Shown: piece by piece, positions 24,314-33,693 of the stretch
Layout of the letters: each line of letters opens with the position of its first letter
Numbering within the stretch: position 1 is the stretch's first letter
Assembly: GCA_963663135.2 (NCBI GenBank)
Contig: CAXXRM010000005.1
Span: forward strand, 310,001 to 374,000
Direction of reading: 5' to 3'
Source of the DNA: Io17-Chloro-G2 sp963663135
GTDB lineage: Bacteria; Chloroflexota; Dehalococcoidia; Lucifugimonadales; UBA3495
DNA: 64,000 bases
Made by a program: the position numbers and the translations under genes
The notes under the pieces: model-generated
Database searches by the model: none
Told to the model about the DNA's origin: nothing
The model's input: only the letters and a program-made list of their open reading frames with translations

Positions 24314-24703
24314 CTAGAGGGCCGCCAACCCCGCCTTGGCGCAGTCTTCGTCCTGCTCGCCCGTGGCGCCGCTGCCGCCAATAGCGCCGGCCAACTCTCC
24401 GTCCTTTCGGATTGGCACTGCGCCTTGGGCCGCAAGCATCCGACCACCCAATGAGCTGATGATTGACTGAATTACCGGAGAATCCGCCTGTAGCGAACCG
24501 CTGGGCCGGCCAAACCCGGCTGCGGCTGCGGCCTTGCCCTGGGCCACCGCGGCACTGACGGCGCTGGCTCCGGGCATGCGGTTGAACGCGAGCAGACTTC
24601 CCCCGGCGTCGCAAACCGCAATGCTCATGTTCACGTTCAGTTCCACTGCCTTGGCGATCCCCGCCTGGACCATCCGGTTAGCTTCTTCCAATGTAAGCGC
24701 CAT
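24314..24703 (-). CDS. GlcG/HbpS-family protein
   Basis: A 129-residue single-domain protein of the GlcG/HbpS (DUF336) family: ALTLEEANRMVQAGIAKAVELNVNMSIAVCDAGG at the start, and GELAGAIGGSGATGEQDEDCAKAGLAAL at the end. Homologs bind haem or corrinoid, or occur with glycolate and diol metabolism genes. It matches the C-terminal half of the ferredoxin fusion at 1817-2482. The ATG follows GGAGTAACGAG. It shares strand and spacing with the deacylase downstream (gap about 150 bases), but a functional link is not clear. Confidence 0.85.
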   Translation of the reverse strand: MALTLEEANRMVQAGIAKAVELNVNMSIAVCDAGGSLLAFNRMPGASAVSAAVAQGKAAAAAGFGRPSGSLQADSPVIQSIISSLGGRMLAAQGAVPIRKDGELAGAIGGSGATGEQDEDCAKAGLAAL

Positions 24704-24932
24704 CTCGTTACTCCAAAAGGATTTTGGTGTTGTTCGTGGGTTTGTCGTACGCGGATTCTACAGAGTCGCCTGAGGCTTGGCAATCGGGAATCAAGCCGTG
24801 CCAGACGCCGGTTGGTTGTGCGATAATGCCAGTTAATCACCCCAGTGGGGTCCCCGGTTCAACCATGATTGATGAGGAATCCCGGCCCACTCGGCTAGAC
24901 CGAAATGCCCCGCCGGGCCGCACGAAACACGG

Positions 24933-25958
24933 ATGACTGACGCCGGTTTAAGACTTAGCGTTCTGGACCAAAGCCCCCTCTACGCCGGCGAGACCGCCGC
25001 CGACGCTCTGCAGCACACTATTGAGTTGGCGACCAGGGCGGAGGAGTGGGGATACCATCGCTTTTGGGTTACCGAACATCACGGCTCCAACCGGGTTATG
25101 GGCTCGTCGCCCGAAGTCCTGGTTTCTCACCTCTTGGCCAAAACCAGCCGAATCCGTCTGGGTTCCGGCGGAGTCATGCTCCAGCACTACAGCCCGTACA
25201 AAGTTGCCGAGAATTTTAACGTCCTGGCTTCCCTGGCCCCCGGCAGGGTGGACCTGGGTATTGGCGGCGGCCCCGGAGGGCTGCCCCGTTCCACGCAAGC
25301 GTTGAAGATCGCTCCCGATGCGTCGGGCCGGACGCTGGCGGAAAAGCTAACGGAACTGGACCAGTTTCTCCACGACCAACTGGCGGCAGACCATCCGCTG
25401 CACGGGTTGCAAGCCAGCCCCCTGCCTCCACAGCCGGCAGACCTCTTTGTTCTGGGCACCACGTCATCCAGCGCGGTGCTGGCGGCGGATATGGCCCTGC
25501 CCTACGTCTTCGCGCTTTTCCTGAACAGCGATGAAGCCATGATGCGCCTGGCCGTGGACACCTACCGCGACCGGTTCGACTATTCCAAGGGCGGCCAACC
25601 CCAGGTCATGCTGGCCCTGCCGGTAATTGTGGCGGATACCGATGACGAAGCCGGGCAGCGCGCCTCTGAAATTACCGTGGTGAGGCTCACCCTGGCCAGC
25701 GGTAAGACCTTCACCACCGGCACGTTGGAGGCCGCCAACGAGTTTGGCAAGCAGTCCGGCGAGGAGTTTGACATCCAGGTGCGTCAAGCAGCAGTGGTCC
25801 ACGGCTCGCCGGATTCGGCGCGACGCAAGCTGTACGACATTCAGCACGACTTTGATATTGAAGAAGTGATAGTGGTCACCGCAATCCGGGACTTCCCGAA
25901 GCGGCTACACTCCTATCGGATTCTCAGCGAGGCGTTTGCCCAGGTGGCTGCTTCCTAG
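24933..25958 (+). CDS. LLM-class oxidoreductase, group-1 (MsnO8/YwcH-like)
   Basis: A 341-residue luciferase-family protein of the subgroup that starts with LSVLDQSPL. WVTEHHGSNRVMGSSPEVL, IRLGSGGVMLQHYSPYKVAE and GRVDLGIGGGPGGLP are diagnostic of this subgroup. Its members are flavin-dependent and lack close structural constraint on substrate. The subgroup's usual GRAPG-like motif reads GGGPG here. No ribosome-binding site stands out before the ATG. It is followed by an NtaA/DszA-type monooxygenase 60 bases on. Confidence 0.88.
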   Translation: MTDAGLRLSVLDQSPLYAGETAADALQHTIELATRAEEWGYHRFWVTEHHGSNRVMGSSPEVLVSHLLAKTSRIRLGSGGVMLQHYSPYKVAENFNVLASLAPGRVDLGIGGGPGGLPRSTQALKIAPDASGRTLAEKLTELDQFLHDQLAADHPLHGLQASPLPPQPADLFVLGTTSSSAVLAADMALPYVFALFLNSDEAMMRLAVDTYRDRFDYSKGGQPQVMLALPVIVADTDDEAGQRASEITVVRLTLASGKTFTTGTLEAANEFGKQSGEEFDIQVRQAAVVHGSPDSARRKLYDIQHDFDIEEVIVVTAIRDFPKRLHSYRILSEAFAQVAAS

Positions 25959-26018
25959 CAGGCGTTTCCAGATTTCCTAGGACCCGGTTTTGCTCGAATT
26001 TATGGCTTAGGATGGGAC

Positions 26019-27341
26019 ATGACCAGTCAGCGCAAGATGCACTTGGGGACCTTTCTTGCGGGCACCGGCAGCAACATGGCCTCGTGGCGGCACCCAAACG
26101 CGGTGACCGACGCCGCCATAAACCTGGACTACTATCGTGGCCTGACCCGGAAGGCCGAGGCCGCCAAGCTGGACTTCGTTTTCTTTGGCGATGGGCTGTA
26201 TATCAGCGAGAAGTCCCACCCGAACTTTCTCAACCGGTTCGAACCCCTGACCCTGCTCGCCACCCTCGCCGCCCATACCACCCATATCGGGCTGGCGGCC
26301 ACGCTCTCGACTTCCTACAGCGACCCCTACACCGTGGCCAGGCAATTTTCGTCCATAGACCACATAAGCAACGGCCGGGCCGGCTGGAATATCGTTACCT
26401 CTCCGCTGGAAGGCTCGGCGCTGAACTACAACAAGCCGGAGCACCCTGCCCACGACCTGCGCTACCGAATGGCCCACGAATACCTGGAAATAACCAGGGG
26501 CCTCTGGGACTCCTGGGAGGACGACGCGTTTGTCCGGGACAAGGAATCCGGGGTGTTTTTCGACCCGGAGAAGATGCATCGGATCAACCACAAGGGGGAG
26601 TTTTACTCGGTCCAGGGGCCGTTGAACATCTCCAGGTCGGAACAGGGCCACCCCGTCCTGATCCAGGCGGGGTCATCGGAAGCCGGTCGCGGGTTCGCCT
26701 CCAGCGTGGCCGACGCCGTGTTTACCGGGCAGGCGACCATGGCCCATGCCTCCGAGTTCTACCGGGACGTCAAAACCAGGGCGGCGGAACATGGCAGGAA
26801 TCCCGACGAGGTGTTGATTCTGCCGGGTTGCAACCCAATTGTGGGTAGAACACCGGAAGAGGCCGAGGCCAAATACCAGGAGATTGCCCGGCTGGTCAAC
26901 ATGGACGATGCCCTGAACTATCTGGGCAGGTACTTCAACGATATTGACTTTACCCAGTTCGAGCTGGACGAAAGGTTCCCGGATTTGGGTGACTTCGGCA
27001 GAAACGGGTGGGAGAGCACCACCGACCGGTTGAAGCAGTTGGTCAAGGATGAAGACCTGACCCTTCGCCAACTGGCGCTCCGGGCAACCACGCCCAAAAG
27101 CGTTTTCATCGGAACGCCCGACCAGGTGGCGGATGCCATGCAGAATTGGTTTGAATCAGGCGCCGCGGACGGCTTCATGATGAGCAGTTCGGTTTTGCCC
27201 GACGGGTTTAACGATTTCGTAGATGAAGTGTTGCCAATTCTGAAAGAACGGGGACTGTTCCGGACCGAGTACGAGTCCAAAACCCTGCGAGGCAACCTGG
27301 GACTGCCGGTACCCCGGAACCGCTTCGCCTCCACGAAATAG
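26019..27341 (+). CDS. NtaA/SnaA/DszA-family flavin monooxygenase
   Basis: A 440-residue FMNH2-dependent monooxygenase of the nitrilotriacetate/dibenzothiophene-sulfone class. Typical segments are HLGTFLAGTGSNMASWRHP at the start, ARQFSSIDHISNGRAGWNIVTS and GHPVLIQAGSSEAGR. Family members oxidise C-N or C-S bonds of chelators, sulfones and sulfonates with FMNH2 supplied by a separate reductase; a candidate FMN reductase is encoded at 28066-28644. Length is typical. The most likely role is breakdown of an N- or S-containing organic compound, substrate unknown. Confidence 0.92.
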   Translation: MTSQRKMHLGTFLAGTGSNMASWRHPNAVTDAAINLDYYRGLTRKAEAAKLDFVFFGDGLYISEKSHPNFLNRFEPLTLLATLAAHTTHIGLAATLSTSYSDPYTVARQFSSIDHISNGRAGWNIVTSPLEGSALNYNKPEHPAHDLRYRMAHEYLEITRGLWDSWEDDAFVRDKESGVFFDPEKMHRINHKGEFYSVQGPLNISRSEQGHPVLIQAGSSEAGRGFASSVADAVFTGQATMAHASEFYRDVKTRAAEHGRNPDEVLILPGCNPIVGRTPEEAEAKYQEIARLVNMDDALNYLGRYFNDIDFTQFELDERFPDLGDFGRNGWESTTDRLKQLVKDEDLTLRQLALRATTPKSVFIGTPDQVADAMQNWFESGAADGFMMSSSVLPDGFNDFVDEVLPILKERGLFRTEYESKTLRGNLGLPVPRNRFASTK

Positions 27342-27429
27342 TCGCAAAAGTAAGTACCGGCTCTTTAGGTGGGCAATGGTCGTTTACCTTAGCCTGGTTT
27401 GCTTCCTTGTATGACGCCTCTGGGATTGG

Positions 27430-27643
27430 CTATCGCAACGCCTCAAATTTCGCGGGCGTCAATCCAGCCTGCCGCAAGATACTGCGCAAGGTCACTACGG
27501 ATATCTCTCTATGGTGCGGAACAATGACCGTGCGTACTCTTCCTTCACGCTCTTTCTCAAACTTTACGTGACTACCCCTTTGAGATGTTTGTTGAAAACC
27601 TGCCAGACCGCGCTTGTACGTTACATCCCGATATTACAATGGA
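27430..27643 (-). pseudogene. hicA toxin remnant with broken N-terminus
   Basis: A 56-residue frame ending at 27430 reads GFQQTSQRGSHVKFEKE then RVRTVIVPHHREISVVTLRS and ILRQAGLTPAKFEALR, which is the HicA double-stranded-RNA-binding fold with the catalytic histidine of GSHVKF. In that frame an in-frame TAA lies just upstream and no ATG, GTG or TTG precedes the conserved part. The missing N-terminal bit (VISG...) seems to sit in a neighbouring frame, so a small frameshift has probably inactivated the toxin. It follows hicB directly on the minus strand. Confidence 0.65.
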
Positions 27644-27853
27644 CTAAGGAGTGGCAACCTCTACCTCGATATGATGAATCTCGGGTATGGTCGTGGGAAC
27701 AGGCGGTTCAAAGTAGAGTTCTAGCGCTTCGCGCAGGTTAGCAAGAGCGTCATCTGTCGTTTCGCCTTGACTAGCTACGTCAACTTCCAGCGCCTGTGCT
27801 ACGTACAATTCCCCTTCCTGCCAAACACTAGCTGTAAATTGTTTGATTGCCAC
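27644..27853 (-). CDS. hicB: HicB-family antitoxin
   Basis: A 69-residue protein with the HicB/UPF0150 pattern: FTASVWQEGELYVAQALEVD, then SQGETTDDALANLREALELYF. In the family it binds and blocks the HicA mRNA interferase and may repress its own operon. It lacks the C-terminal DNA-binding extension found in longer HicB proteins. The gene order is antitoxin first, toxin second. Because the toxin gene next to it looks broken, this may be an orphan antitoxin. Confidence 0.85.
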   Translation of the reverse strand: MAIKQFTASVWQEGELYVAQALEVDVASQGETTDDALANLREALELYFEPPVPTTIPEIHHIEVEVATP

Positions 27854-28065
27854 CGTTCTGCCTCCTCGGATACTAGCTCCTCGCCAACCCCCAAGAGGGT
27901 CCGTTTAAACTCTTGGCATACTGTATACTCAGTACGGTAGCACAAGGCCGTAAAGCAACCCGGCGGTCTGCATGGTTTCGTCTGCTTCCGGCCACTACTT
28001 GCGTCTGGCAAAATCTCCGGATGGACCCCGGGAGCGCTCCTCAAGTTTCACCAGGGAGGAAACCC

Positions 28066-28644
28066 TTGCCCTCGTTGTTGGGTATTCACGGGTCGGTGAC
28101 CTATCCTGGGCGGCTGCACCAGGCTTTGGGGCTGACCCTGGAGTCGGTGGCGGAACGTTGGCCTTCGGTGACAACTGATTTGTTGCACCTTGGGGACCAT
28201 CAGATTTCGTTTGCCGATGGACGGCCCTTGGCCGACTTCAACGACGACACCGAGGCCGTGGTGCGCCGGGTTATGGCGGCAGACATGTACTTATTGGCCA
28301 CGCCGATATTCAGGGCCTCGTACACCGGCGCGCTGAAGAACCTGTTGGATCTAATCCCGGTCGAGGGGCTGATGGGAAAGGTGTGCGGCCTCATTGCGAT
28401 GGGGGCATCGGACCACCATTACCTGGCCGTTGAAACCCAGCTTCGCCCGGTCTTGGCCTGGTTCGGCGCGCATACGACACCGGTGGGAGTCTATCTCCAG
28501 TCCCGTCACTTCCAGGACGGCCGGTTGTCCGACTCCGCAGCCATCGAGGGGCTCAAAACCCTGGGCGGTGCGGTGGTGGCAATGCAAAAGGCGGCGTCGG
28601 ACAACCGGGAAATGCAGGGGCCGCTCCCCATTGCTGCGGGCTAA
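28066..28644 (+). CDS. NADPH-dependent FMN reductase-like flavoprotein
   Basis: A 192-residue flavodoxin-fold protein. I choose TTG 28066 because a strong AGGGAGGA lies five bases before it and the protein then starts at the conserved LLGIHGSVTYPGRL; longer frames start at 28021 or 27913. The FMN-phosphate loop is GIHGSV, and LLATPIFRASYTGALKNLLDLI is the family's flavin-contact segment. Such enzymes reduce FMN with NAD(P)H and feed LLM monooxygenases, as in SsuE/MsuE pairs. Its closeness to the NtaA/DszA-type gene supports this, though the hic locus lies between. Confidence 0.85.
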   Translation: MPSLLGIHGSVTYPGRLHQALGLTLESVAERWPSVTTDLLHLGDHQISFADGRPLADFNDDTEAVVRRVMAADMYLLATPIFRASYTGALKNLLDLIPVEGLMGKVCGLIAMGASDHHYLAVETQLRPVLAWFGAHTTPVGVYLQSRHFQDGRLSDSAAIEGLKTLGGAVVAMQKAASDNREMQGPLPIAAG

Positions 28645-28670
28645 AGCGGCCCCGGACCTTGGCGGCAGGG

Positions 28671-29858
28671 TCAGCCGGTTTGGCCGACTGCGGCGCGGTA
28701 GTCCCACTGGTAATTCCGGTCCTGATATGCGCCATCGGGCATCAAGCTGCTGATCTGCCGCTTGGCAAGCTCCTCTTCAAACTTGGCCCGCACCCAGGGG
28801 TCTTCGTCGGCATACTCAATCTGGTCCCTGGAGATGTCACCCACTTTCTCGTCGCTGTAGCCGTGGAACTGCTTCGGCGGGTGAAGCGCCAGGTATCTGG
28901 CTTTGTCTTTGCCAACGTTGAAGTGCTGGTGGAACCAACGGTTGGGGGGCACGAAGGCGCTGGCCTCCTGCCACGGCACGACTATTTTTTCCTTGCCCTC
29001 TTCCCACAGGATGGAGTAGCCGTCTCCTCCCGGGATCACGATGACCCGTCCGGGACCATGACGGTGGGCCTTTTTGTAGAGGTAGGGGTCGAACACGGAC
29101 ATGTGGCAGGACATCTCCGACCCGGGGAATTGGATGAACACCGTGCGCCCCCCGGCGCCCCTGGTCTGGTTGGCGTCCAACTTGTCCCAACTCCGCATGT
29201 CAGGGAAGAAGTTCCCCTGCCATAAAAACCCCCGGTCTCCGTGACTCCCCATACGAGGCACCGATTTGGCTTCCGAGTAGAAGTCCTCCCCGTTGGCCCC
29301 GGAGACGCCGGCCGGAACGTCGGTGGCATTGTAGGGATTGTTGAAGAAAAACTCCGGGTCCGGGATGGTGGTCATGGCGAGGGGCAAATAGTTGTAGTGG
29401 AGCAACCGGACCGGCTGTTGTCCGTGGGTATTGCTGAACTGGTGGTAGCGATTCCGGGGCAATAGGAACAGGGCGTGCTCCTGCCATTCCACGGTTTTCC
29501 GTCCGGTTTCGTTCGGTCCCCACACGTTGGTCAGTCCCCTGCCCTGTAGGACGTACACGACCTCATCCACCGCAAGCTTAAACGGCGGCAAGGACTGGCC
29601 CGGTGGGACCTCGCTGATTCGTGCTTCGATAATGCCCTCTTGACCCAACAGTTGCATGAAGGCGGAATGACAACCCCGCTCTTCCCACCAAGCCAGTTCC
29701 ACGGTGCGCAGGTCCGGAATGAAATAGCCGGTGTGGACCGGCACATCGGTCGCGCGCATCCACTGGTCATAGGTGTAAGTAGCAATGCCGAAATTGGGCG
29801 CAGCTTCCTGCTCTCCCTGATCGATGGTTACATTGGTATCAACAGTAGTGTCCGCCAT
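28671..29858 (-). CDS. Bicupin-domain protein
   Basis: A 395-residue protein starting at ATG 29858, after GAGGAG. Two cupin barrels are seen: the first around residues 60-170 (LAVDEVVYVLQGRGLTNVWG, HALFLLPRNRYHQFSNTH) and the second around 250-340 (AHRHGPGRVIVIPGGDGYS, ASAFVPPNRWFHQHFN). The second keeps the metal-binding histidines HRHGPG and HQH. Bicupins of this type include gentisate-1,2-dioxygenase-like and related ring-cleavage or hydrolytic enzymes. It lies divergent from an amidohydrolase and near the ring-dioxygenase cluster, so an aromatic-ring fission role is possible but not shown. Confidence 0.75.
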   Translation of the reverse strand: MADTTVDTNVTIDQGEQEAAPNFGIATYTYDQWMRATDVPVHTGYFIPDLRTVELAWWEERGCHSAFMQLLGQEGIIEARISEVPPGQSLPPFKLAVDEVVYVLQGRGLTNVWGPNETGRKTVEWQEHALFLLPRNRYHQFSNTHGQQPVRLLHYNYLPLAMTTIPDPEFFFNNPYNATDVPAGVSGANGEDFYSEAKSVPRMGSHGDRGFLWQGNFFPDMRSWDKLDANQTRGAGGRTVFIQFPGSEMSCHMSVFDPYLYKKAHRHGPGRVIVIPGGDGYSILWEEGKEKIVVPWQEASAFVPPNRWFHQHFNVGKDKARYLALHPPKQFHGYSDEKVGDISRDQIEYADEDPWVRAKFEEELAKRQISSLMPDGAYQDRNYQWDYRAAVGQTG

Positions 29859-30102
29859 AACAACGCTCCTCGAGACCCGGTTCCCCAGCAAAAAGCCAAC
29901 TGGAGATTACCCCCGGGAATGCCTTTACAGGCAAACCATACTTTCCGCTGGATACGCTGTCAATCTGAACGGCCGGTCCTCGCGCTCCCAGTGGTACCTC
30001 CTGGGACATGCAGCGCGGAAAGGAACTGTACTGGTGGATATGTTAGTATCCCCAAAAGCAGGTCGGGGCCGGCTTTGCCGGTCTGGCGCGAGGGGGTTGG
30101 AA

Positions 30103-31125
30103 ATGACCGTTATTGATTCGGATGCCCACGTGGTTGAAACCGAGCTCACCTGGGAGTTCATGGAAGAATGGGAAGCCGAACTCAAGCCCGAAGTGCTGGT
30201 CCCGAAATCGGGAGGCAGCAGGGAATTCTGGATGGTCGAGGGCCGGGCTATCGGCAAGAACAATAACGTCGGACGGGATACCCCAGATGAGGCGCGGCAA
30301 ATGTCGGACATTGCTGCCCGATTGGCCCACATGGACGAGTTGGGCGTGGATTTGCACGTCCTTTACCCAACGATTTTCCTGAGACCACTGACTCGCCGTG
30401 TTGAGTTGGAGTTGGCCCTGTGCCGGAGCTACAACCGTTGGCTGGGGGATATCTGGGAGAAGGGAGACCAGCGGCTTCGGTGGGTGACGGTGCCGCCAAT
30501 GATGGATATGGACAAGGCGATTGAGGAGCTTCACTGGGGCAAGGAGCACGGTGCTTGCGGCGTGTTTATGCGGGGAATCGAAGGAGACCGGCGTCCCTCC
30601 GACCCATACTTCTATCCCCTGTATCGAGAGGCGTCCCGGCTGAATTTGCCTATCTGCATCCACGCCAGCGCCGGCAATTTCAGCATGTTTGATGCCATTG
30701 GCCCGGACTCAGGATTCAGCCAGTTCAAGCTTACCGTGTTGGGCGCGTTCCACGACTTGCTGATGAAGAAGATTCCGGAAAAGTTCCCGGACCTGCGGTG
30801 GGGATTCATCGAGGTGAGTTCGCAATGGGTTCCGTACGCGCTTAACGACATGGAACTGCGGTTTAAAAGACGGGGCGAAAACTGGCCGGGCCGCGACATC
30901 CTGCGGGACAACCGGATGTACGTTGCGTGCCAGACCGCGGACGACATCCCCTACGTTCTGGACTGTGTTGGCGAGGAAAACCTGGTCATTGGCACCGATT
31001 ACGGGCACAACGACACCTCTTCCGAGCTAGTGGCGCTGAGGAAACTCAGAGAAGACGGCAAGATTGACGCCGCCACCGCCGATAAATTCCTGGACCGCAA
31101 CGCCAAGGCGCTCTACGGGTTTTAG
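30103..31125 (+). CDS. Amidohydrolase-2 family metal-dependent hydrolase or decarboxylase
   Basis: A 340-residue protein. The start is ATG 30103, since MTVIDSDAHVVE opens the family's first metal-binding strand; upstream codons in the same frame to 29824 look non-coding. ICIHASAGNFSMFDAIG carries the second histidine and VIGTDYGHNDTSS the catalytic aspartate. It is a paralog of 12818-13918, sharing VDLHVLYPTIFL and ELALCRSYNRW. The ACMSD-like branch decarboxylates or hydrolyses aromatic-derived acids, which would fit the neighbouring bicupin and ring dioxygenase genes. Confidence 0.88.
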   Translation: MTVIDSDAHVVETELTWEFMEEWEAELKPEVLVPKSGGSREFWMVEGRAIGKNNNVGRDTPDEARQMSDIAARLAHMDELGVDLHVLYPTIFLRPLTRRVELELALCRSYNRWLGDIWEKGDQRLRWVTVPPMMDMDKAIEELHWGKEHGACGVFMRGIEGDRRPSDPYFYPLYREASRLNLPICIHASAGNFSMFDAIGPDSGFSQFKLTVLGAFHDLLMKKIPEKFPDLRWGFIEVSSQWVPYALNDMELRFKRRGENWPGRDILRDNRMYVACQTADDIPYVLDCVGEENLVIGTDYGHNDTSSELVALRKLREDGKIDAATADKFLDRNAKALYGF

Positions 31126-31184
31126 GGCTTAACCGTAGGATATGACCGCGCCCTTGGAACATTGGGAGCATGGGAAGCTCTGGG

Positions 31185-31727
31185 TCAGAAGAAATTGCTG
31201 ATGTTTTTGGCCAGAAGCACGTTCTGGTCCAGGGTTACTTTCCGGTAAGCGATCTTAAAATCGCCGCCCTCCTTTCTCAGGATGTCTTCCCTGTTGCCTA
31301 CGTAGAAGTCCTCTTCGGTTTCCGCCCTGCTCCGGTACATGATGAAATTGGAATAGACCTTTAACTCTCCCTCTTTGTCACCCGGTTGTACCTCTACGTT
31401 GGCGACGAAATGACGGGTGCGGGACGGGGGGTCTTCCGCCCAGGCCATGCCCGTATCCAGCCGGTCAACCCGGCGTTGTAGAGAGTCTTTGGTCTCGTCC
31501 ATGAGCGCCAACTCATGCTCGCCGGTGACGTCGCCCGCTTCGTAGCTCGCACCGTCCAGGATGGAAATGGCTTTGCTGTTAGCCGGGTAGCGATTGGACC
31601 TGATGGGCATCCAGTACTTGATGTCGTCGGTGAGCAGGTCCAGCCACTGGTGCAGCTCCCGGTTGTCCAACAGCCGCGCCTCCCGGTACAAGAATTGCTC
31701 CACTTTCCGAATCAACTGGTCATCCAT
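31185..31727 (-). CDS. Aromatic-ring-hydroxylating dioxygenase beta subunit
   Basis: A 180-residue small subunit of the naphthalene/biphenyl/benzoate dioxygenase type. The opening VEQFLYREARLLDNRELHQWLDLLTDDIKYW, the middle RVDRLDTGMAWAEDPPSRTRHFV and the end YRKVTLDQNVLLAKNISNFF are characteristic. It has the cone-shaped NTF2-like fold and supports the catalytic alpha subunit. Two alpha genes lie upstream on the same strand at 36106-37380 and 37462-38721, with two transport-type lipoprotein genes in between, an unusual separation. No ferredoxin or reductase gene is adjacent. Confidence 0.92.
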   Translation of the reverse strand: MDDQLIRKVEQFLYREARLLDNRELHQWLDLLTDDIKYWMPIRSNRYPANSKAISILDGASYEAGDVTGEHELALMDETKDSLQRRVDRLDTGMAWAEDPPSRTRHFVANVEVQPGDKEGELKVYSNFIMYRSRAETEEDFYVGNREDILRKEGGDFKIAYRKVTLDQNVLLAKNISNFF

Positions 31728-31797
31728 GAGTCACCGCCTCTTGGTTTCGCTTGGGCTCTTTGGCCCGGCTGATGCCTGGTCGAAGGGTTGAAGTCAA

Positions 31798-31833
31798 TTG
31801 GCCACCAAGACCGGCAACAGTCTTGGTGGCCAA
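31798..31833 (-). terminator. Strong hairpin after the substrate-binding protein gene
   Basis: A perfect 14-bp stem (TTGGCCACCAAGAC with GTCTTGGTGGCCAA) and an 8-base loop. It lies 36 bases beyond the stop of the minus-strand gene at 31870 and before the dioxygenase beta gene. The following minus-strand sequence (TTGACTTC) is only weakly T-rich, so termination may be partial. Confidence 0.6.
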
Positions 31834-31869
31834 CGCTGATTCCAGGCGCGCTATTTCATCCGGTCGTGA

Positions 31870-33693
31870 CTACTCCTGACAGCCACCCTGGATGGGGCAG
31901 GCCGCGTCGGGATCCCACCAGATGTGGTCCCATTTGTTGATGATCTGCGGCGTGGTGGGGATATGGAAATTCTGTAGCCGGTAGTCCATGAGGCCGCCGG
32001 TTTCCCGCCACAGGAAGGGTACGGCATGTCCCTCACCCTTGCGGAGAATTTCTACGGCTTCTTCGAACAAGGCCTGGCGCTTCTCAGTGTCTACTTCCCG
32101 TGCCTGGGCATCGATTATCTCATCCAACCGTGCGTCGGACCAACCAGTGGGGTTGCGGTTGACGCCCTGCGAATAGATTTGGTTGAACACGTCGGACGGG
32201 TCGCTGATCAGGATTGAAAACGGAGACTGGGTGAGGGGATAGGTGCCCTCCCTCATGTGCACCTGATAGGTGGCGGTATCCACGGGGTTCAGGGTCAAGT
32301 CGATTCCCAGGTCTTTTCGCAACTGCTCGGATATGATTTCCCATTGGGTGACCGCAAGCCCCGAGCTGCCAATGTTGGCCTCGATGCTGAAACCGTCGGG
32401 GTAACCGGCATCGGCCAACAGTGCCTTGGCTTCCGCTATGTCTGGGTCTTTGGGCACCCGGTAGCCGGGCACGTCGGTCAGGGCCGCCGGGTCTTCCACC
32501 AGTCCCGGGGGGAAGAAAGTGCCTACCACTGCGCTGCATCCGGCCTCGCCGCCGCAGTAGGCAATGTTCACGATGTTTTGCCGGTCGACACCCAAGAACA
32601 TGGCCCGCCTCACCCGAGGATCGTCGAAGGGCGTCTGGTCCGGGTAGACCAAAAACCATTGGCCAGAGACCTTTGGGCCTGGTATGAAAACTATTCGGCC
32701 CTTGGTGTCCTGTTCGATCTGAAAGCCATCGTCCCGGCGGTAGCTCGGGCTCAATCCCTCGGTGGTGGATACCTGTCCAACCTGGAGTGACGACAAAGCC
32801 CTGCTTATATCCCTGATCCAGGTGGTTTTCAGGCCGTCGAAGTACGGCCGGCCCGGCTTGAAGTAATCCGGGTTCCTTTCATATTCCACCGATATCTTGA
32901 GCTGGAAGTCCTTGATTATCCACGGGCCGGAACCGACGTTAAAGGTGGAAGGCAAGTCCATTTCCTCGGCGGTTAAACCCTCTGCCACGTGCTTGGGGTA
33001 CATCTTCATGTAATCGGTGGCGAGGTTGGTCAGGAACAGAGCAGCGGGGAATTTGAGGGGAACTCTTATGGTCTTGGCATCCAAGGCCTCTGCCGTCCCC
33101 TGGTCGTACACCTCGCGCAGCGCGTCGGTCCTGCTACGAATGGCGTCCGGGTCCGCGATCCGGTCCAGGCTGAATACGATGTCATCGGCGGTCACCGGCT
33201 GGCCGTCATGCCAGGTGGCGTCGTGGATCGTGAAGGTGTACTCCGAGCCGTCGGCATTGACCGCCCAACCCGACGCCAGGTCGCCAATGATTTCGGTGGG
33301 ATTGACCGGGTTGTACTCAATCAGGCCATTGAACCTCTTGGATGAAGGGATGTTACAGCTGTAAAGGCTGGAGCAAGCGTGGACGTCCCACTGGCCTGCG
33401 GCGTTGCGTCCGATCTGCTGAAGCACCATGGGCTGGAACTTGCTTCCAGCCGTCCACGCGGGCTCTAGGGGGAAATCAACGGTCACGGACGATGGCACAA
33501 CCACCGCAGTCGGCGCCACGGTGGCGGCTGGAGGCTCGGTGTTCTTGGGCACCGGCGTGTTCGGGACCGAAGCCGCCGCGGTCGGACCAGCGGAAGGCGG
33601 TTCAGCGCCTCCGCAGGCCGCAGCAACGGCCAGGATCAGGATCAAGGGGACTGCAAAAATCCAGCTACTCTTAGAAAAACTGTGCGATGTCAT
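31870..33693 (-). CDS. ABC transporter substrate-binding lipoprotein, oligopeptide (family 5) type
   Basis: A 607-residue secreted lipoprotein. ATG 33693 follows GAGGTGAAT; the signal sequence ends in a lipobox (AVAAAC) with a GGAEPPSAG linker and a Pro/Ala/Thr-rich stretch. The mature domain has the family-5 pattern: DLASGWAVNADGSEYTFTIHDATWHDGQPVTADDIVFSL, YMKMYPKHVAEGL, and DPRVRRAMFLGVDRQ. Substrates may be peptides, nickel or small organic molecules. No permease or ATPase gene lies in the window, so it depends on a transporter encoded elsewhere. A very similar but frameshifted copy lies directly upstream. Confidence 0.9.
   Translation of the reverse strand: MTSHSFSKSSWIFAVPLILILAVAAACGGAEPPSAGPTAAASVPNTPVPKNTEPPAATVAPTAVVVPSSVTVDFPLEPAWTAGSKFQPMVLQQIGRNAAGQWDVHACSSLYSCNIPSSKRFNGLIEYNPVNPTEIIGDLASGWAVNADGSEYTFTIHDATWHDGQPVTADDIVFSLDRIADPDAIRSRTDALREVYDQGTAEALDAKTIRVPLKFPAALFLTNLATDYMKMYPKHVAEGLTAEEMDLPSTFNVGSGPWIIKDFQLKISVEYERNPDYFKPGRPYFDGLKTTWIRDISRALSSLQVGQVSTTEGLSPSYRRDDGFQIEQDTKGRIVFIPGPKVSGQWFLVYPDQTPFDDPRVRRAMFLGVDRQNIVNIAYCGGEAGCSAVVGTFFPPGLVEDPAALTDVPGYRVPKDPDIAEAKALLADAGYPDGFSIEANIGSSGLAVTQWEIISEQLRKDLGIDLTLNPVDTATYQVHMREGTYPLTQSPFSILISDPSDVFNQIYSQGVNRNPTGWSDARLDEIIDAQAREVDTEKRQALFEEAVEILRKGEGHAVPFLWRETGGLMDYRLQNFHIPTTPQIINKWDHIWWDPDAACPIQGGCQE

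Noticed and set aside
27511..27741. 76-residue plus-strand frame over the hic locus
   Set aside because: Antisense to hicB and the hicA remnant, both of which show clear family motifs.
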